NCBI GenBank assembly: GCA_006384855.1
Contig: VCJN01000500.1
Coordinates: forward strand, 1-64,000
Reading direction: 5' to 3'
Length of the DNA: 64,000 nt
From: Tetraselmis striata
Lineage: Eukaryota > Chlorophyta > Chlorodendrophyceae > Chlorodendrales > Chlorodendraceae
The translations under genes were made by a program, and so were the position numbers. The stretch's first letter is position 1; the number at the start of each line of letters is the position of its first letter. Of this stretch, positions 29,206-41,108 are shown one piece after another. The notes under the pieces were generated by a model. The model did not search any database. It was not told the DNA's origin and saw nothing but the letters and a program-made list of their open reading frames with translations.

Positions 29206-30281
29206 CCGGCTATTGCAGCCCCACAGTGTAATTCACACATCATCTGATCGATGTGGAGCGCACACCAGGGCACGCTGAGTCGCTGAATTTCCTCGCGGTG
29301 CGCCTGCCCCGTCGCTGCCATTGATCGATCGTTTCGGACGGGCGGGACAATTTACTCGAGGCTCATCGCGAGCCGATTCTATTTGTTCGTCGGCGTTTTT
29401 TGTTTGACTGTGCTCGCATGTTCAGTGAATGTGACGTCGCCGCACGCGCATAGCACTTGCCAGCATCTCTGATCTTGGCATGTCTCCTGGAATACAAGGC
29501 CGCCATGGAACCGTCGGTGTGTAGGTGCATGCCACTGTATGGCGAAGTTACGACCCCGTTGCTCGTCTGTCGTCTAGGCGTCACCTATATATATGCAATT
29601 ATCACATATTGCATAGTACGAGTATCCGTACTGACGACAAAGCGCGCCTTCATCTTTGTAATTTAATTGTACTGCCGCATGTGTGCTCGTCATATACTCG
29701 TCGCAACGACACCGCCCGTGCGTATTCCCCCCATCCAGATACGATAGTGAAGCTATTAGCCCGTCCGAGCATCGTCCGTTTCTGCTCTCGACGGAATATC
29801 CAATTATTACATCGTGAGAATGCACAGCAGACCGCCGGTAAATTAGTTGCCATGTAGGATGCAATCATGAACAGAACATCATCTCGACTTCGCTGTTGAC
29901 GGCGACGCAGCTAGATCAGGTATGAAATCCCCCAAAGACCCTGCAACGTCGTCCGAGCTTGGTTCAAGTAGGGTATAGTCAGAGTCGATCTCATCCATTG
30001 CGGTGGCCTTGGCAGCCTCAAAATATGGGTCGGTCCAGCAGAAGTAGGAGGCGTCGACAGTGGTCTCTCGCATCAGGATTTGGGGCGGCCCCAGCCGCCC
30101 AGGATCGTCATGCATCCGAACACCACGAAGCGCTGTCAGAGCTTCAGGCGGGGATGGACAGCGACGCTCGACGGAAGGTGCTGCCGCAGGCTCAATCCTC
30201 GCCATGTGGCATGGAACCTCTTCCCCCTGCCTGCTAGTCTTCAAGATTACTCATGATGATGTCACGTTCGGTCGCTCCCAT
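29206..30281. other. intergenic, Kelch to RNA-dependent RNA polymerase
   Basis: A TGTAA lies at 29,227, only 22 bp after the Kelch stop, as a possible polyadenylation signal. A 121-codon minus-strand ORF (29,879-30,244) has no recognisable domain. No supported gene. Confidence 0.45.
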
Positions 30282-33200
30282 ATGGACGGCGACATCATAT
30301 GTCTAATATACGCGTATCTCCTATGCACAAATGCCGTGCTATGGCAGGAGCGAAAGGAGCACGCTAAACGCCTGGCTCGCGAGCAGCACGAGAAGGACAA
30401 GCGCAGGGAGCTGAGCGGAGAAGTGAGCGAGTTATTTGTGCTCAACATACCGTACAGCGCCACCGCGGGCGAGGTGTCGCTAGCCCTCAATCGCGCATCC
30501 GGCGGTGACGCGGTTGTTCGATTCGAGCTGCTGTCATCCACCACGCCAGGTAACGGCAAAGATCGAGTCACCGCCTTTACTGTCTACATCGGCATGGCGC
30601 CGACTCAATTAATTTTACTAAGTCGGCATTTGCCGCAGTGTGTGTGTGTGTGTGTGTCCTTCGCTACGGGTATGCACGCATATCCTTGATGTGATCATGC
30701 TGTATGTGATGACGTTAGAACGTATGATGATATACTATGCGGCACAAATACATGATAAATGACAAATAATGGAATGTATATGTATATACATAATATCGAT
30801 GTAAGTTTAATAAAAGCTTAATGAATAGGGTATCGCAATAAGGATCGTCGGAATGGAGGTTAAAAGTCACCATTGGCATCATGGATTGCCATGGGTCTGT
30901 GGTTGACAGTCTCGAACTTACCAATGGAATGAGACGTGCTTGCCAAGTTTGAGCTTGTCTAATCTAAAGCTGTACTAGTGCGGCTCACACTTTATATCTG
31001 CCGGGATCGGGAACTGAGTGATATCGGGATCTGCCTTGGCGGCGGTTCCAGATGGCCTGAGGAGATCTACCGGCAGGGGAAGGCTCCGGGTTTGCTCGAC
31101 GATCGACGCCGGCAGGCTTCTGCGCCTCGCCGCCCTGAATGTCTTCCGCCTGCACGGCCGAACCTTGCACATCAAGCCGCAGCGCCCGGCGAGGGGGAAG
31201 TCGTACGGGGAGGGGCAGGAGGCGGGCTACTGGAGCTACGGCTGCGAGCGGCTTGAGCTTGGCTGCCCCAGCCCGGCAGCTACGACCTCGTCAGACGTCC
31301 CGTCGGAGCAGGCGCACACAGCAAGAGACGAATCCGACAACCGGCCCTCACGGCATGGCCGTCTGCTCCAGCCCGGCATGCGCTGCCACTGGTCCACCGA
31401 TCTTGACGTCAGCTTGGAGATCCGCAGCAAGGAGCGCGCCCTGATGCTGCTATTCACCGCGCCGGACGCCGCCGGCACACGCCAGCGCTACAAGGCGGTC
31501 TGCCTGCTGATGCACGTGGTGGGTCACGCGCTGGTGGAGAATGACGAGGCGGCGGCGAGGGACGCGTACGCGCTCAGTCTGGTGCTCAGCTGCCCCCCGC
31601 AGCTGTTCCGAAACGAGGCCGCCCCTGCCCCGGAGATCGGTGACGGGAGTGCGTTTCTCTGGCTGGCGGCCTCCTTGCTGGACCGCACACAGTGGACGCG
31701 CACCACCGACTTTTCGCCCGCCGGTGTGTTTGGCAGCTGCCTGATGTACCGCCTCCCGCTGCGTGCCTCTGAGGTGAGCGAACAATCGACATCCCAGCCC
31801 TCCCCACAATGACACCCTGTCTGCTTTTACAGCGCCACCGCTCCCGCCGGTGAAAGCAGCGGCGTCACGCCCATCATCTCACTCCCACTCGGTGCGCACA
31901 GCTCACACTTTGAGCCAAGGGCATTGAAAGGTTATAAATCCAATGCCGACATTGGCATCTTTTTGGCAGTACTCGATGGCGGTTTGTATAAGAACTTACG
32001 GGTGTCAGTTTCCGCGGAGCGATGCACAAAATAGAATTTTGATGTTTGAACTTTCTTTCTTCCAACTAAACTACACAGGCCAGCTGTCTTACGGCCTGGC
32101 TGCATACACTCGCATAGGGTTGACTGTAGGCCGTGGCGTTCAGCCCTCTGAAGGCCAACAGCGGCGCCATAGCAGCCATTCACACCGGGCCGGCAGTTTG
32201 ACATGTGCGCATTCCACAACGAGCTCAGGAACTACTGTAACTACTACAGCAGCAGGACGCATGAGTGGGGATGCGTGGATATGGGTGCGGCTGCTCGTGA
32301 CAAGCACAGCATTCGGGTTAATTTGAACATGCGCTCGAAACTAATGTGCGCCAGACATCTTAATTAACTAAGCACGCTGCGTCTGCCTACCTACCTGTCT
32401 GTCTGGCTGCTTGGCTGTGTGACCGCCCGGAGATACGAAAACTTGCCGAAATGCAGACATGTACACGAGTGGCCCTCCGAATCTGCAATTGGTTTGGTGT
32501 ATTTTCGTCTTCGAGGTTGTGCTAAGCGCCCTCATGGGTGACGATGGCAGATTTGGTCCGCGCGCATCGGCACTCGCGACTGTGGCTCTTATGGGGGGGG
32601 GGGGGGGGCGGGGGGCAGCAGGAGGTGTGGCGCACCAGCAATGGGATAGATACGGGACACAGCGCTTCCGTCCGGTTTTCAGAAAATAAACACCGCGAGC
32701 ACTCGGCGGACAACGAGCGTGTTGACTGATCCACACTGTAGAAGTGCGCGGCGCAAACTGCGAGCGTAGTGCGTATATAACCAATATAGTAGTACCCGCG
32801 TGTATGTATCATAAGCTCGCACATGCGCTGATATCATGGAGCGGTATTACTTTGACCGTGTTGGTTGTGGGTAGTCGTTGCCGCGAGGTGTCTCGGATGA
32901 TGCAGAGGAGTTTAGCGAAAACGCAAAGTGCTTGGGAGCCCGCTTTTGTTTTTTATTCCTTACGGAACGGGTGTGCATCCCCCGAGCGAAAGTGAGGAAG
33001 GTCGTGCTCAGCAACGGGCAAAACAATCAACAAATATATAGTATATCTGTTGTCGGTTCGCATTGGTTTTGCTAGGTTTCTCAACTGCGGTTTCTCCCCC
33101 GGGCCGGAGGGCCCCCACGTGCGTCCCGTTGTCTGTATCTCTGCGTTGGCACCCGCGCTTTGAAGCTCTGTGCGCACATGTACGGCAGGCTCAGCCGCCC

Positions 33201-36200
33201 TTGGGCCGTTCCGACAGGCAGCCCCATCAGGGACGCCAGCAGGTTTCAGCGGTGACGTCGATTATCTAAATTGGGAGCTGCAACGCTTTGCAGATCCACA
33301 AGGGCGGCAAGGGCAACAGCCTCATGAGGCTCCTGCACCAGCTGCGCCTCGTGGAGCAGTACCCCCCGGCGCTGCACCCAATGCACGCCCCCGCGACCAT
33401 CGAGCCGCCCAGCTGCAGCGGCGGGCAAGACATCGCCACCGCTGCTGCCGCGGACCCGGTCCCAGCGGCGTTCCGCGGTCTTCCGTTTCCGGTCAGCTAC
33501 GCCCTCGCGTGCCTCACCTCTTCGGGCCGCCTTTGCAAGTGGTGCCTGCCGGAGGGGTTCCTCTCCCTCTTGTGGGCGACTCCCGTCGATCTTGCCGTGG
33601 AGGCGCTGGAGCGCATGAATGCCGGGCGGAACCCCGTGCCCAGCCATGAGGCCTGCGATCTGTTCAAGGCCGCTGTCCGCTGGCTGCAGTCCGGCGACGA
33701 AGGGGGAGACGGGGAGGACGCAGAGGAAGGGGGCGACGCGGAGCCCCCGGGCGCCGGCATTGTCACCACCCGCACGGCCCACGTTACGCCGACCCGGACG
33801 GTGTTCTGCCCCCCTGAGGTCGAGCGGAGCAACCGGGTGCTGCGGCACTGGAGCCACCTGGCGAGCCGCTTCCTCCGCGTGACCTTCACGCTCGGGGAGG
33901 ACCTGGTGTTCAAAGCCCCGGGGTTCGCCGGGACGGACGCCATCTACGGCCGCATCAGCGGCCTGATGAGTGGCGGCATCCGCTGCGCCGGCCGGCACTA
34001 CCGCTTCCTCGCCTTCTCCAGCAGCCAGATCCGGGAGGCGTCCTGCTGGATGTTTGCCGCGACGGACGCGGTGAGTGCGGAGACCATCCGCGGCTGGATG
34101 GGCAACTTTGAGGAGCTGCGTGTGGTGGCCAAGTGCGCCGCGAGGATGGGGCAGTGCTTCTCCAGGTGAGGACCCGGTCACATTCCGACCTTTGTCACTG
34201 TTGACACTGCCCCAGGCACCGTGACGTATCATCACGCAGGATGACCCAATATCTCAATACGCAAATAGGCGCGACGGAGGCGCAAGGAATAACGTGATTG
34301 AGCTTTGTCGTAGGTATTATAATTTATTACAACTTTATTTCTGGGCGGACAGAGCCAGCAGTCTTACAGCTCGACCGCACAACCCCACATAGGGTGCACT
34401 AATGAAAGCGCGTAGCGTGCCGCCCTCTTAGGCCAAGTCGTATTATACATAACATCCCCGGGAAATGTGCTTGTTGTGGGCTCATCGTAGCCCACCAGAC
34501 ATCAGGTGGCTAACCGGCGCGTCCGCACCACCCCCTCCAGACATGCAAGCTGGGCATACCTATCTATTGGATACCTTGGTCACGCTTTGGGTCCGCTCAC
34601 GTGATCGCTTCCTCGCCCTCCCCCCTTGTGATAGACAAGAGAAAAACTGTTATTATTGAGCCATTGAGATCTACCATAATTCGCCGCGAGTCAAGCATAG
34701 AACATCCAAGCCAAGAGAACAGAACAATGTGTTGTCACTTTTTTGCGACTCGCGAAGCAATGGACTTTTGTTTCAGGTGCGCGGTGACCCCCGGGCTCGC
34801 TATCACACGTGCTCTGTCGCGGGCACCCATCACGCGTTCACTCATGACGCAAGCAGGGATGGCCGCAATCCATCCGCCGCCCTCCCCGTGTTTATGTCGG
34901 CCCTTTGCTTTCTCTCTCCCACCAGCCGCCCCTTGCCGGGGGTGACTTCCGCTTAGAACCCCCCCAACCCCCTTCTCCCATTGCGCCGCAGCACGGTGCA
35001 AGTGGCGGAAAACTGCAGCGCCGAGGTGCTGTGCACCAACATCCCGGACGTGGAGAGGAACGGGCACTGCTTCAGCGACGGCGTGGGGCGGATCTCGCCG
35101 CCGCTGGCCGCCGTCGCGGCGGCCCGTCTCACGAACCACTGGAGCCACGCCAGCGACCCGCCCCTGCCCGACCGCGCGCCGCCGCCCTCCGCGCTGCAGT
35201 TCCGGTACAAGGGCTGCAAGGGCGTGCTGTGCGTGGACGCCCGGCTCCGCGGGCTGCAGATGCAGCTGCGGCCCAGCCAGACCAAGTTTGAGTGCCCCGG
35301 CAGCGACGCGCTGGAGGCCATCCGGCTGGCGCAGTTCCTGCCGGGCTTCATGAACCGGGAAATCATCCTGCTGCTGTCCTGCCACGGGGTCCCGGACCGC
35401 ATGTTCCTGGGGCTGCAGCACGCCATGACTGCGCGGCTGAACAACATGCTGCACGACGCCCAGTGTGCGCTGGACGTGCTGTTTGACCTGGGGGCCCACG
35501 GGACGGTGCGGCCATACATGATACCGTAACTGCGCTTTGGGTTCGCTATACAAGGCAATCGTAGCTTTTGACCCCCCTTCCTTCCCTGCGCGAAGAGAGA
35601 ATTTCGATATTTATAAGCAAGAAATATATCAGAATACGTCACGGATTATAGAACAGAGTGTCCGACTCAATCATGCTGGTGCAAGACCGTTCGTGGATTT
35701 TGCGGCCCGTGAACCCAGCGTCAAGGTAACGGTACACCGCGGCTGCTTTTTTGTCGAGTGCGGGGCCGACAATACTTTTGGATTGCACGGATAGATGGCA
35801 AGGATAGCAAGGAGACATGGTGAAAGTGTAGGGGGCATCATGACGATGGGTGTTCTAAAGGCAGTGTTTTAGACGATGATGATCCAACAGTGTTGAAAAT
35901 TCCGTCACTGGTCTCCAATTAGTCTTGCAGAATGCTTCGGCAATTTGCTTTTTCACTACAACGGAGCGTCGCCTACCCAGGTAGGGCTTTCCGTCACTGG
36001 ATCGCTGCCTATAAACGGCCGGGGAAGGGGGATAGTTTAGTTTGCAGTGTTTGGTTTGCGAAGGTCTGTAGGTGTAGCTTTGCGAAGGTCTGTATCTGAA
36101 GTGTGAAGGTAGAGCTGCATACTCCTACGTGCCTCCCACCCTCTCCATCCACGCTGTCGAGCCGGCCGCTAACGGTGTAGTGCGCATGCATGGGTGCCTT

Positions 36201-39157
36201 ATGCAGGTCTGGGGCAATGGTGTGGCCGCAGCTCTGCGCATGCGCGCCCCCATTGCCGACCCCTTCGTCATGGGGGCGCTGCGGGCTGTGCGCGAGTCCC
36301 TGCTGCAAAGCCTGAGGACGCGGGCCAGGGTGCTGGTGCCGCAAGCCGCGCGCCTGATCGGTGTGATGGACGAGACGGATACGCTGGAGTACGGCCAGGT
36401 GTTCCTGCAGGTAGCATCAGAAAGAAGCCAAATTTGAAATGTGTTACATCAATAACAAGAGGAGTGCCGCGTGGTCAGCTGTCACTCGGCCCGACTTTCG
36501 CGAACCCGCATAGGGTCGGTTAGACCCGCCGCATGTCGCCCTCTGAACAAGGCCAAAAGTAGAGCTCGTAACATGCGATCGACGGTGGGTGTCGGCTGCG
36601 CGATGCTGTGACGCGCTGTATCTTATCATGTTGGCTTGCCCCGCCTGCCTTGCCCAGGTGGCCAAGAAGGACGGCCTGGGACAGGCAAAGCTGCGCCTCA
36701 TCCAGGGCAGCGTTGTGGTCCTCAAGAACCCGTGCCTCCACCCCGGGGACTGCCTGTAAGCCCCTCCTGCTACGATTCCTTGGTCTTATGTATGCCCGCT
36801 GCCGCTGCTGCCCATCACCACCGGACGTGATGACGCCCCCTGCGCCCGGCCGAAGACACAGACTTTGCTCCGACGGAATGTGGAGTTTGATATTTGTTCC
36901 AGCCTTACTCCTATCAGTCTCCCAGGTACACAGGTCGGCCGTCTTACGGCCCGGCTGCACGAACCGGCATTGGGCCCACTAATAAAAGCGCGCAGCGTGC
37001 AGCCCTCTGAAGGCCAAGCCGGAATTTGAAATTTATATTTCTTACAACTTTCTTCTCGGGCAAACCAGGCCAGCTGTCTGCACAAACCCGCAATGGTTCG
37101 GCCGTAGCGCGCAGCCCCCTGACGGCCAGGTCCTAAGAGAGAGCGGTGTCGTCCTCGCCCCCTCCCTCCTCCCCGCCCCTAGCCCGTCCCCCCCAGTCTC
37201 CTGGTGGCAGGGCAGGGGTCTCCGACGAAATGATATCTCTGATAATTGTTGCCGCCCCTGATGCCATGTCCGCAGGCAGCTGCAGGCCGTGGATGTGCCG
37301 CAGCTGCGGCATCTCACAAACGTGCTGGTCTTCCCCTCTCGAGGGCACCGCCCCCACCCCGATGAGTGCTCCGGCGGCGACTTGGACGGCGATGAGTACT
37401 TCGTTTCATGGGCCCCAGACCTCATCCCGCCGCTGCCACAATCCGCGCCCATGGACTACAGGGCGGAACCCGCAACCACTGTAGACGGCACTGTCCAGGT
37501 GCCGCCGATGGCTGCGCCGCAAGCCAGGAGACCCGGGATCCAATTCCCCGAAACCCTCCGCATCCGCTGCGTGCGTAGCATTATTTACGCGGGGGAATCA
37601 ATGGCCTCATCGCATGCACCAATTGGCCCCGTCCTGCAGGTGGCCGACCTTGTCAACTTTTTCATAAACTTCCAACGGAACTCCAACCTCGGGGTGATCG
37701 CCCACGCGCACCTCGCCATGGCGGACGCCAGCCCCAGCGGGGTCAAGGACGAAAGGTGCAAGGAGCTCGCGAGGCTGGCGTCCGTGGCTGTCGACTTCCC
37801 CAAGACCGGTGTCCCCGCCACGGTGCCCCCGGAGTACCGCCCGCAGAAGTACCCGGACTTCATGGAGAAGAAGGTCGGCCCGCCGTGTACTCCCCGCCAC
37901 GATGTCAAGGACCCCCCCCCTGCCAGGGTGTGCCATGCTGCTGTGGCTGCTTGTGCTCGTTGTGTCGACCGTGACATGCAATGTTTATTGTAGGAGCGCT
38001 TGCCGCACTTCCAGCGTTCTTTCCAGTTGATGATGATGAGAGGGAGGGAGTGATGAGGATGAGATGTACCCTCGCCCCTCCCCCACATTGCGCGCCCCAT
38101 TGTCTGTTTTGCCGCAGGACAAGCTCTCGTACAGTTCCGAGAAGGTGTTGGGCAAGTTGTATCGTGCGGCAAAGGACATGGAGCACGGGCCTCATGCCGC
38201 GTCCAGCAACCCCTTCCTGTCAGCCAAGTGGGAAGTGGGGCAGCTGCAGCCCCGGGAAGTGGATGCCCTTGAGGCCGCATTCGACGAGGCGCTGCTTTAC
38301 GACGGCTTCGAGCGGTGCGTGGAGGAGGCGCTCCACCTGCGAGATGAGTACAACGAGGAGCTGCTGCGGCTGATGAACCACTACGGGGTGTACAGCGAGG
38401 GGCAGCTCATCAGCGGGCATGTCCCTCGCTTTGGGTCCCGAGCCCACAAGCGCAGCAACCACAACGACGTCAAGGAGCGCATCAAGGAGGCGTTGGTGGT
38501 AAGACATAATAGGCGACACCCGCATGCCATACTTCTTCGTGGTTCCCTGATGCCATTGGCTCACCCTTACCACGAACATTATTACTAACATTACTATTGC
38601 TACTACTATTACTATTATCAATATTCGTACCATACTATCATCATCATCATCGCCATCACCATCACCATCGCCATCATCGTCATCATCATCATCATCATTC
38701 TCATTCTCATTCTCATTCTCATTCTCATTCTCATTCTTATCGTTATCATTATATTTTTCAATCTCCTCTGGTTTAGTACTATGGGAAGGCCAGGTGCAAT
38801 GGCACTGTAAGCACTTCCGTACAAGCTGGCGTACCCTGACCACAACGGCGTTACCATGGGTGCCAGGCCATTCGCCGAAGAGTGTACGCAGAGGGCTTTG
38901 AGAGCATGCAGATGCACGGCCTGGCGGTAAGCACACCTCAGGACGACGACGGTTGCGGGAGCATGCAGCCCGCCGATGCAAATGAGGAGGATCATGGCGG
39001 GCGCTCCCACACGCTGCTGTCGAAGCACTGCATGAGGATGGCCTCTGCTTGGTATTGGGCCACCTACAGCCCCGATGCCGCCAATGTGGACCGGCTGTTC
39101 AGCTTCCCTTGGATTGCCCACAAGTACCTCGCGGCCATCAAGATGGAGCATGGGTAG
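30282..39157 (+). CDS. RNA-dependent RNA polymerase (plant RDR type)
   Basis: Makes double-stranded RNA from single-stranded templates for small-RNA silencing. Twelve exons: 30282-30549 (start uncertain), 31019-31773, 32197-32316, 33294-34165, 34992-35505, 36207-36410, 36658-36755, 37276-37498, 37640-37873, 38118-38498, 38777-38806, 38867-39157; about 1,329 aa against 1,100-1,200 in plants. An RRM-like N-terminus (SELFVLNIPYSATAGEVSLA) is followed by RDR signatures: TPTRTVFCPPEVERSNRVLR, FLAFSSSQIREASCWMFA, CFSDGVGRIS, DTLEYGQVFLQ, KNPCLHPGD, and the catalytic DLDGD (37,379-37,393) in SGGDLDGDEYFVSWAPDL. Then come AVDFPKTGVPA, RPQKYPDFMEKK and a C-terminal ASAWYWATYSPD. DLDGD is the motif of the RDR1/2/6 group. 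The 30-nt eleventh exon and the first exon are the least certain. Confidence 0.88.
32071..32158 (+). repeat. dispersed ~100-bp repeat, copy 1
   Basis: Shares the core CGCATAGGGT...GCCCTCTGAAGGCCAA with five other copies between 32 and 40 kb. It lies in an RDR intron, preceded by the CAGCTGTCTTACGGCCTGGC segment also seen in copy 4. Confidence 0.7.
34341..34440 (+). repeat. dispersed ~100-bp repeat, copy 2
   Basis: CACATAGGGTGCACTAATGAAAGCG then TAGCGTGCCGCCCTCTTAGG, preceded by an AT-rich TTACAACTTTATTT. It lies in an RDR intron. Confidence 0.75.
36490..36558 (+). repeat. dispersed repeat, copy 3 (partial)
   Basis: CGCATAGGGTCGGTTAGACC then CGCCCTCTGAACAAGGCC. It is a shorter, more diverged copy in an RDR intron. 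Confidence 0.55.
36924..37017 (+). repeat. dispersed repeat, copy 4
   Basis: GGCCGTCTTACGGCCCGGCT, then CCCACTAATAAAAGCG and GTGCAGCCCTCTGAAGGCCA. It is the clearest full-length copy and is in an RDR intron. Confidence 0.75.
37061..37130 (+). repeat. dispersed repeat, copy 5
   Basis: CAGGCCAGCTGTCTGCACAA then GCGCAGCCCCCTGACGGCCA, 44 bp after copy 4. The two are separated by AT-rich TTTATATTTCTTACAACTTT. Confidence 0.65.
38580..38755. repeat. ATT/ATC and TCATTC microsatellite
   Basis: Runs of ATT, then ATC/CATCAC triplets, then about seven TCATTC hexamers, inside an RDR intron between exons 10 and 11. Confidence 0.9.
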
Positions 39158-39807
39158 GCGGTGTCGGCGCCCAGAGAGCTGCGCGCGCTTCCCAGCCGCT
39201 TCCATTCGCATGTGCTGCCAAGTCGTCGAGGGCGGGATCGTAAGCCATGCGTTGCGTCCACCGGTAGCTAGCGCTAGCGCATACTCGGTGGAGCCGATGC
39301 CGTCCTGCCGCAGGGGACCTCTACGGTGCCGCTGTGACATCGATTCTCGCATGTCCGTACTGCGAGATCGAGGCCCAGCCTTCATGTGCTCCGTTCCCAA
39401 AGGGGCAGCTTGCCAATGGCCTTGGCCCACCAGTTCCTGCGACAACCCCCGCCTTTGTTCATCGCCCAGCATCCATGCCGGCATGGGCAGCCATATGGCA
39501 GATTGGCTGGACCCGGCATGACACCGCTTGGCAGGCACACGCGCATTCCTTCCTACCCACAGTAGTGAACAGACATGCTATGGGTTCACCTCCGCTTTGC
39601 GGGTCTCGTCAACATCTACATCTGCACGAGACTACACGTTGATGATGGCACGCACACTGCCGACTAAGCGCAAAGTGAAAGCAGCAAAAGATCCGCATGT
39701 TGCATGCATATGTCCGGGCATCAGCCACACATTGAAATTTGATACAACTGAATCAAGTAAGCTATTTCTATTGTCAAGGTGTCTTTACCCAACATCAGGG
39801 AAGGGCC

Positions 39808-39871
39808 CAATCCTGGCCTACCCGCATAGGGTCCACTAATTAAAGCGCGTAGGGTGGGGGCTCTGTAGGCT
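39808..39871 (+). repeat. dispersed repeat, copy 6
   Basis: CCCGCATAGGGTCCACTAAT then AAAGCGCGTAGGGTGG and CTCTGTAGG. It is downstream of the RDR gene. Confidence 0.65.
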
Positions 39872-40079
39872 ATGTGGCGATTATGCTGCAGTACAACGGT
39901 ACTGCATTGCATCTATACGATATTAGTAATAACGTATGGTGCTTCGTGCGGGGTTGATTACGCAAGGGACACCAGCATGTACACGTCCCCCACACCGGTG
40001 TGCACAACACATGTCCGTAGGAACACTACGCGACCACGGGACTGCCCGTGCACATACGCAACCTTATAAAGTATGAGTA

Positions 40080-40240
40080 AAGTTCGCCCCGGGACGACAT
40101 GGGCCGAAGCCGCCCCAGCACTTGACCTCTGGCGCCAACTGCGCCAACTGTAGGTCTTGCGTAGCCCGTAGACCATTGCCTCATTCGAACCCCGAAGGGC
40201 TAATGCATCAACTGGGTAAACCCGGGGCACGCCGGGCCAA
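40080..40240. repeat. SINE-like repeat, copy 1
   Basis: Runs parallel to 50,098-50,262: AAAGTTCGCCCCGGGAC, GCCGAAGCCGCCCCAG, GCCTCATTCGAACCCCGAAG, GGCTAATGCATCAAC. It contains a B-box-like TTCGAACCCC. Overall ~80-85% identity by eye. Confidence 0.75.
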
Positions 40241-40254
40241 TATTGCCAACATAT

Positions 40255-40325
40255 ATCGATCAGGAATCGATCCCGGGACTTCTCGCATACGAGACGACCG
40301 TTCAACCGAGCGGTCAAGGAATGTA
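40255..40325 (-). repeat. tRNA-like sequence, probably SINE-derived
   Basis: On the minus strand GACCGCTCGGTTGAACGGTC could form a D-arm, TCTCGTATGCGAGA a hairpin and GGGATCGATTCC a B box. The anticodon loop would have only 4-6 bases and I could not complete an acceptor stem. It is therefore not called as a working tRNA gene. Confidence 0.4.
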
Positions 40326-41108
40326 CCTTTTGTAGCGTGATATACTCAATATCTGGGTAACCGACTATCGGAAGACACGACAAGTACATCTAACATTCCA
40401 ACCGTCCCACCCATGGATGGCGATGCGACTTGCCCAAATCCCGGGTGAAAAGAGGTTCACTCCGGTGACCTCTCGCGCCGTGAAATGGCAACAAGTGCAG
40501 GCTACGAAAGTAGCGCAAAGAAAGAAAGCTCCGAAACCAATATTAAAACAAGCAGCAACAGGGTTTCTTTAGTTGTCACATACATGCGGGCAGTGGGGCA
40601 TCGGGACATGCGTGAGTATGGCTGACAGCATTGCGGGGCATCCAGCAGGAAAAGGCAGTCGACCGGCGCATGCAGTGGACCCGAGACGCAACGACAGCAG
40701 CAACACACCCCCCGGGAAACACGTCATCTGCAATAGGTAAGGCCGCAAGGCGAGACGGGGGACTCGAGGCCGCCAGTCAGGAGGGGGGAAGTTGTGAACC
40801 ATCATGATCGATACAATCATGAGAATGTGAATTGAAATTAGGACAGAAACATGCTTTTCGCACGCGGGAGGAGGGGCTTTACTGCTTGCTGGCCTATTTT
40901 GACCAGATGTGATCATGTATTTGCCAGATGAAACTGAACTTGCACAATCTTGTCCTCCTACGTATTGAGTGGCTCACAGCGTCAAATAATTTGCGAATGT
41001 TGCAACATGTCGATAACGTGCGCACTCTTCCATATTTGCTTTTATCTAGTGGGCGCCACCATATAAATTATTGCCTACACATGACATTACCGGCATCGCG
41101 GCCGGGTG

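Larger units (their letters stand above)
39158..41108. other. intergenic after RDR
   Basis: It holds dispersed-repeat copy 6 (39,808), a SINE-like repeat (40,080-40,240) and a tRNA-like stretch (40,255-40,325). No supported protein gene; short ORFs here share no family motif. Confidence 0.5.

Noticed and set aside
29879-30244. 121-codon minus-strand ORF upstream of the RDR gene
   Set aside because: Acidic and protein-like in places, but no recognisable domain, no second exon and no homologous copy in the window.
33246-34235. 329-codon minus-strand ORF
   Set aside because: Antisense of the large RDR exon at 33,294-34,165; GC-rich exons keep opposite frames open.
38618-39538. 306-codon minus-strand ORF with Met/Arg and Asp runs
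   Set aside because: The runs are the ATC/TCATTC microsatellite; the rest is antisense to the last RDR exon.
40255-40325. Functional tRNA gene on the minus strand
   Set aside because: D-arm and B box look right, but the anticodon arm is too short and no acceptor stem forms, so it is listed as tRNA-like only.
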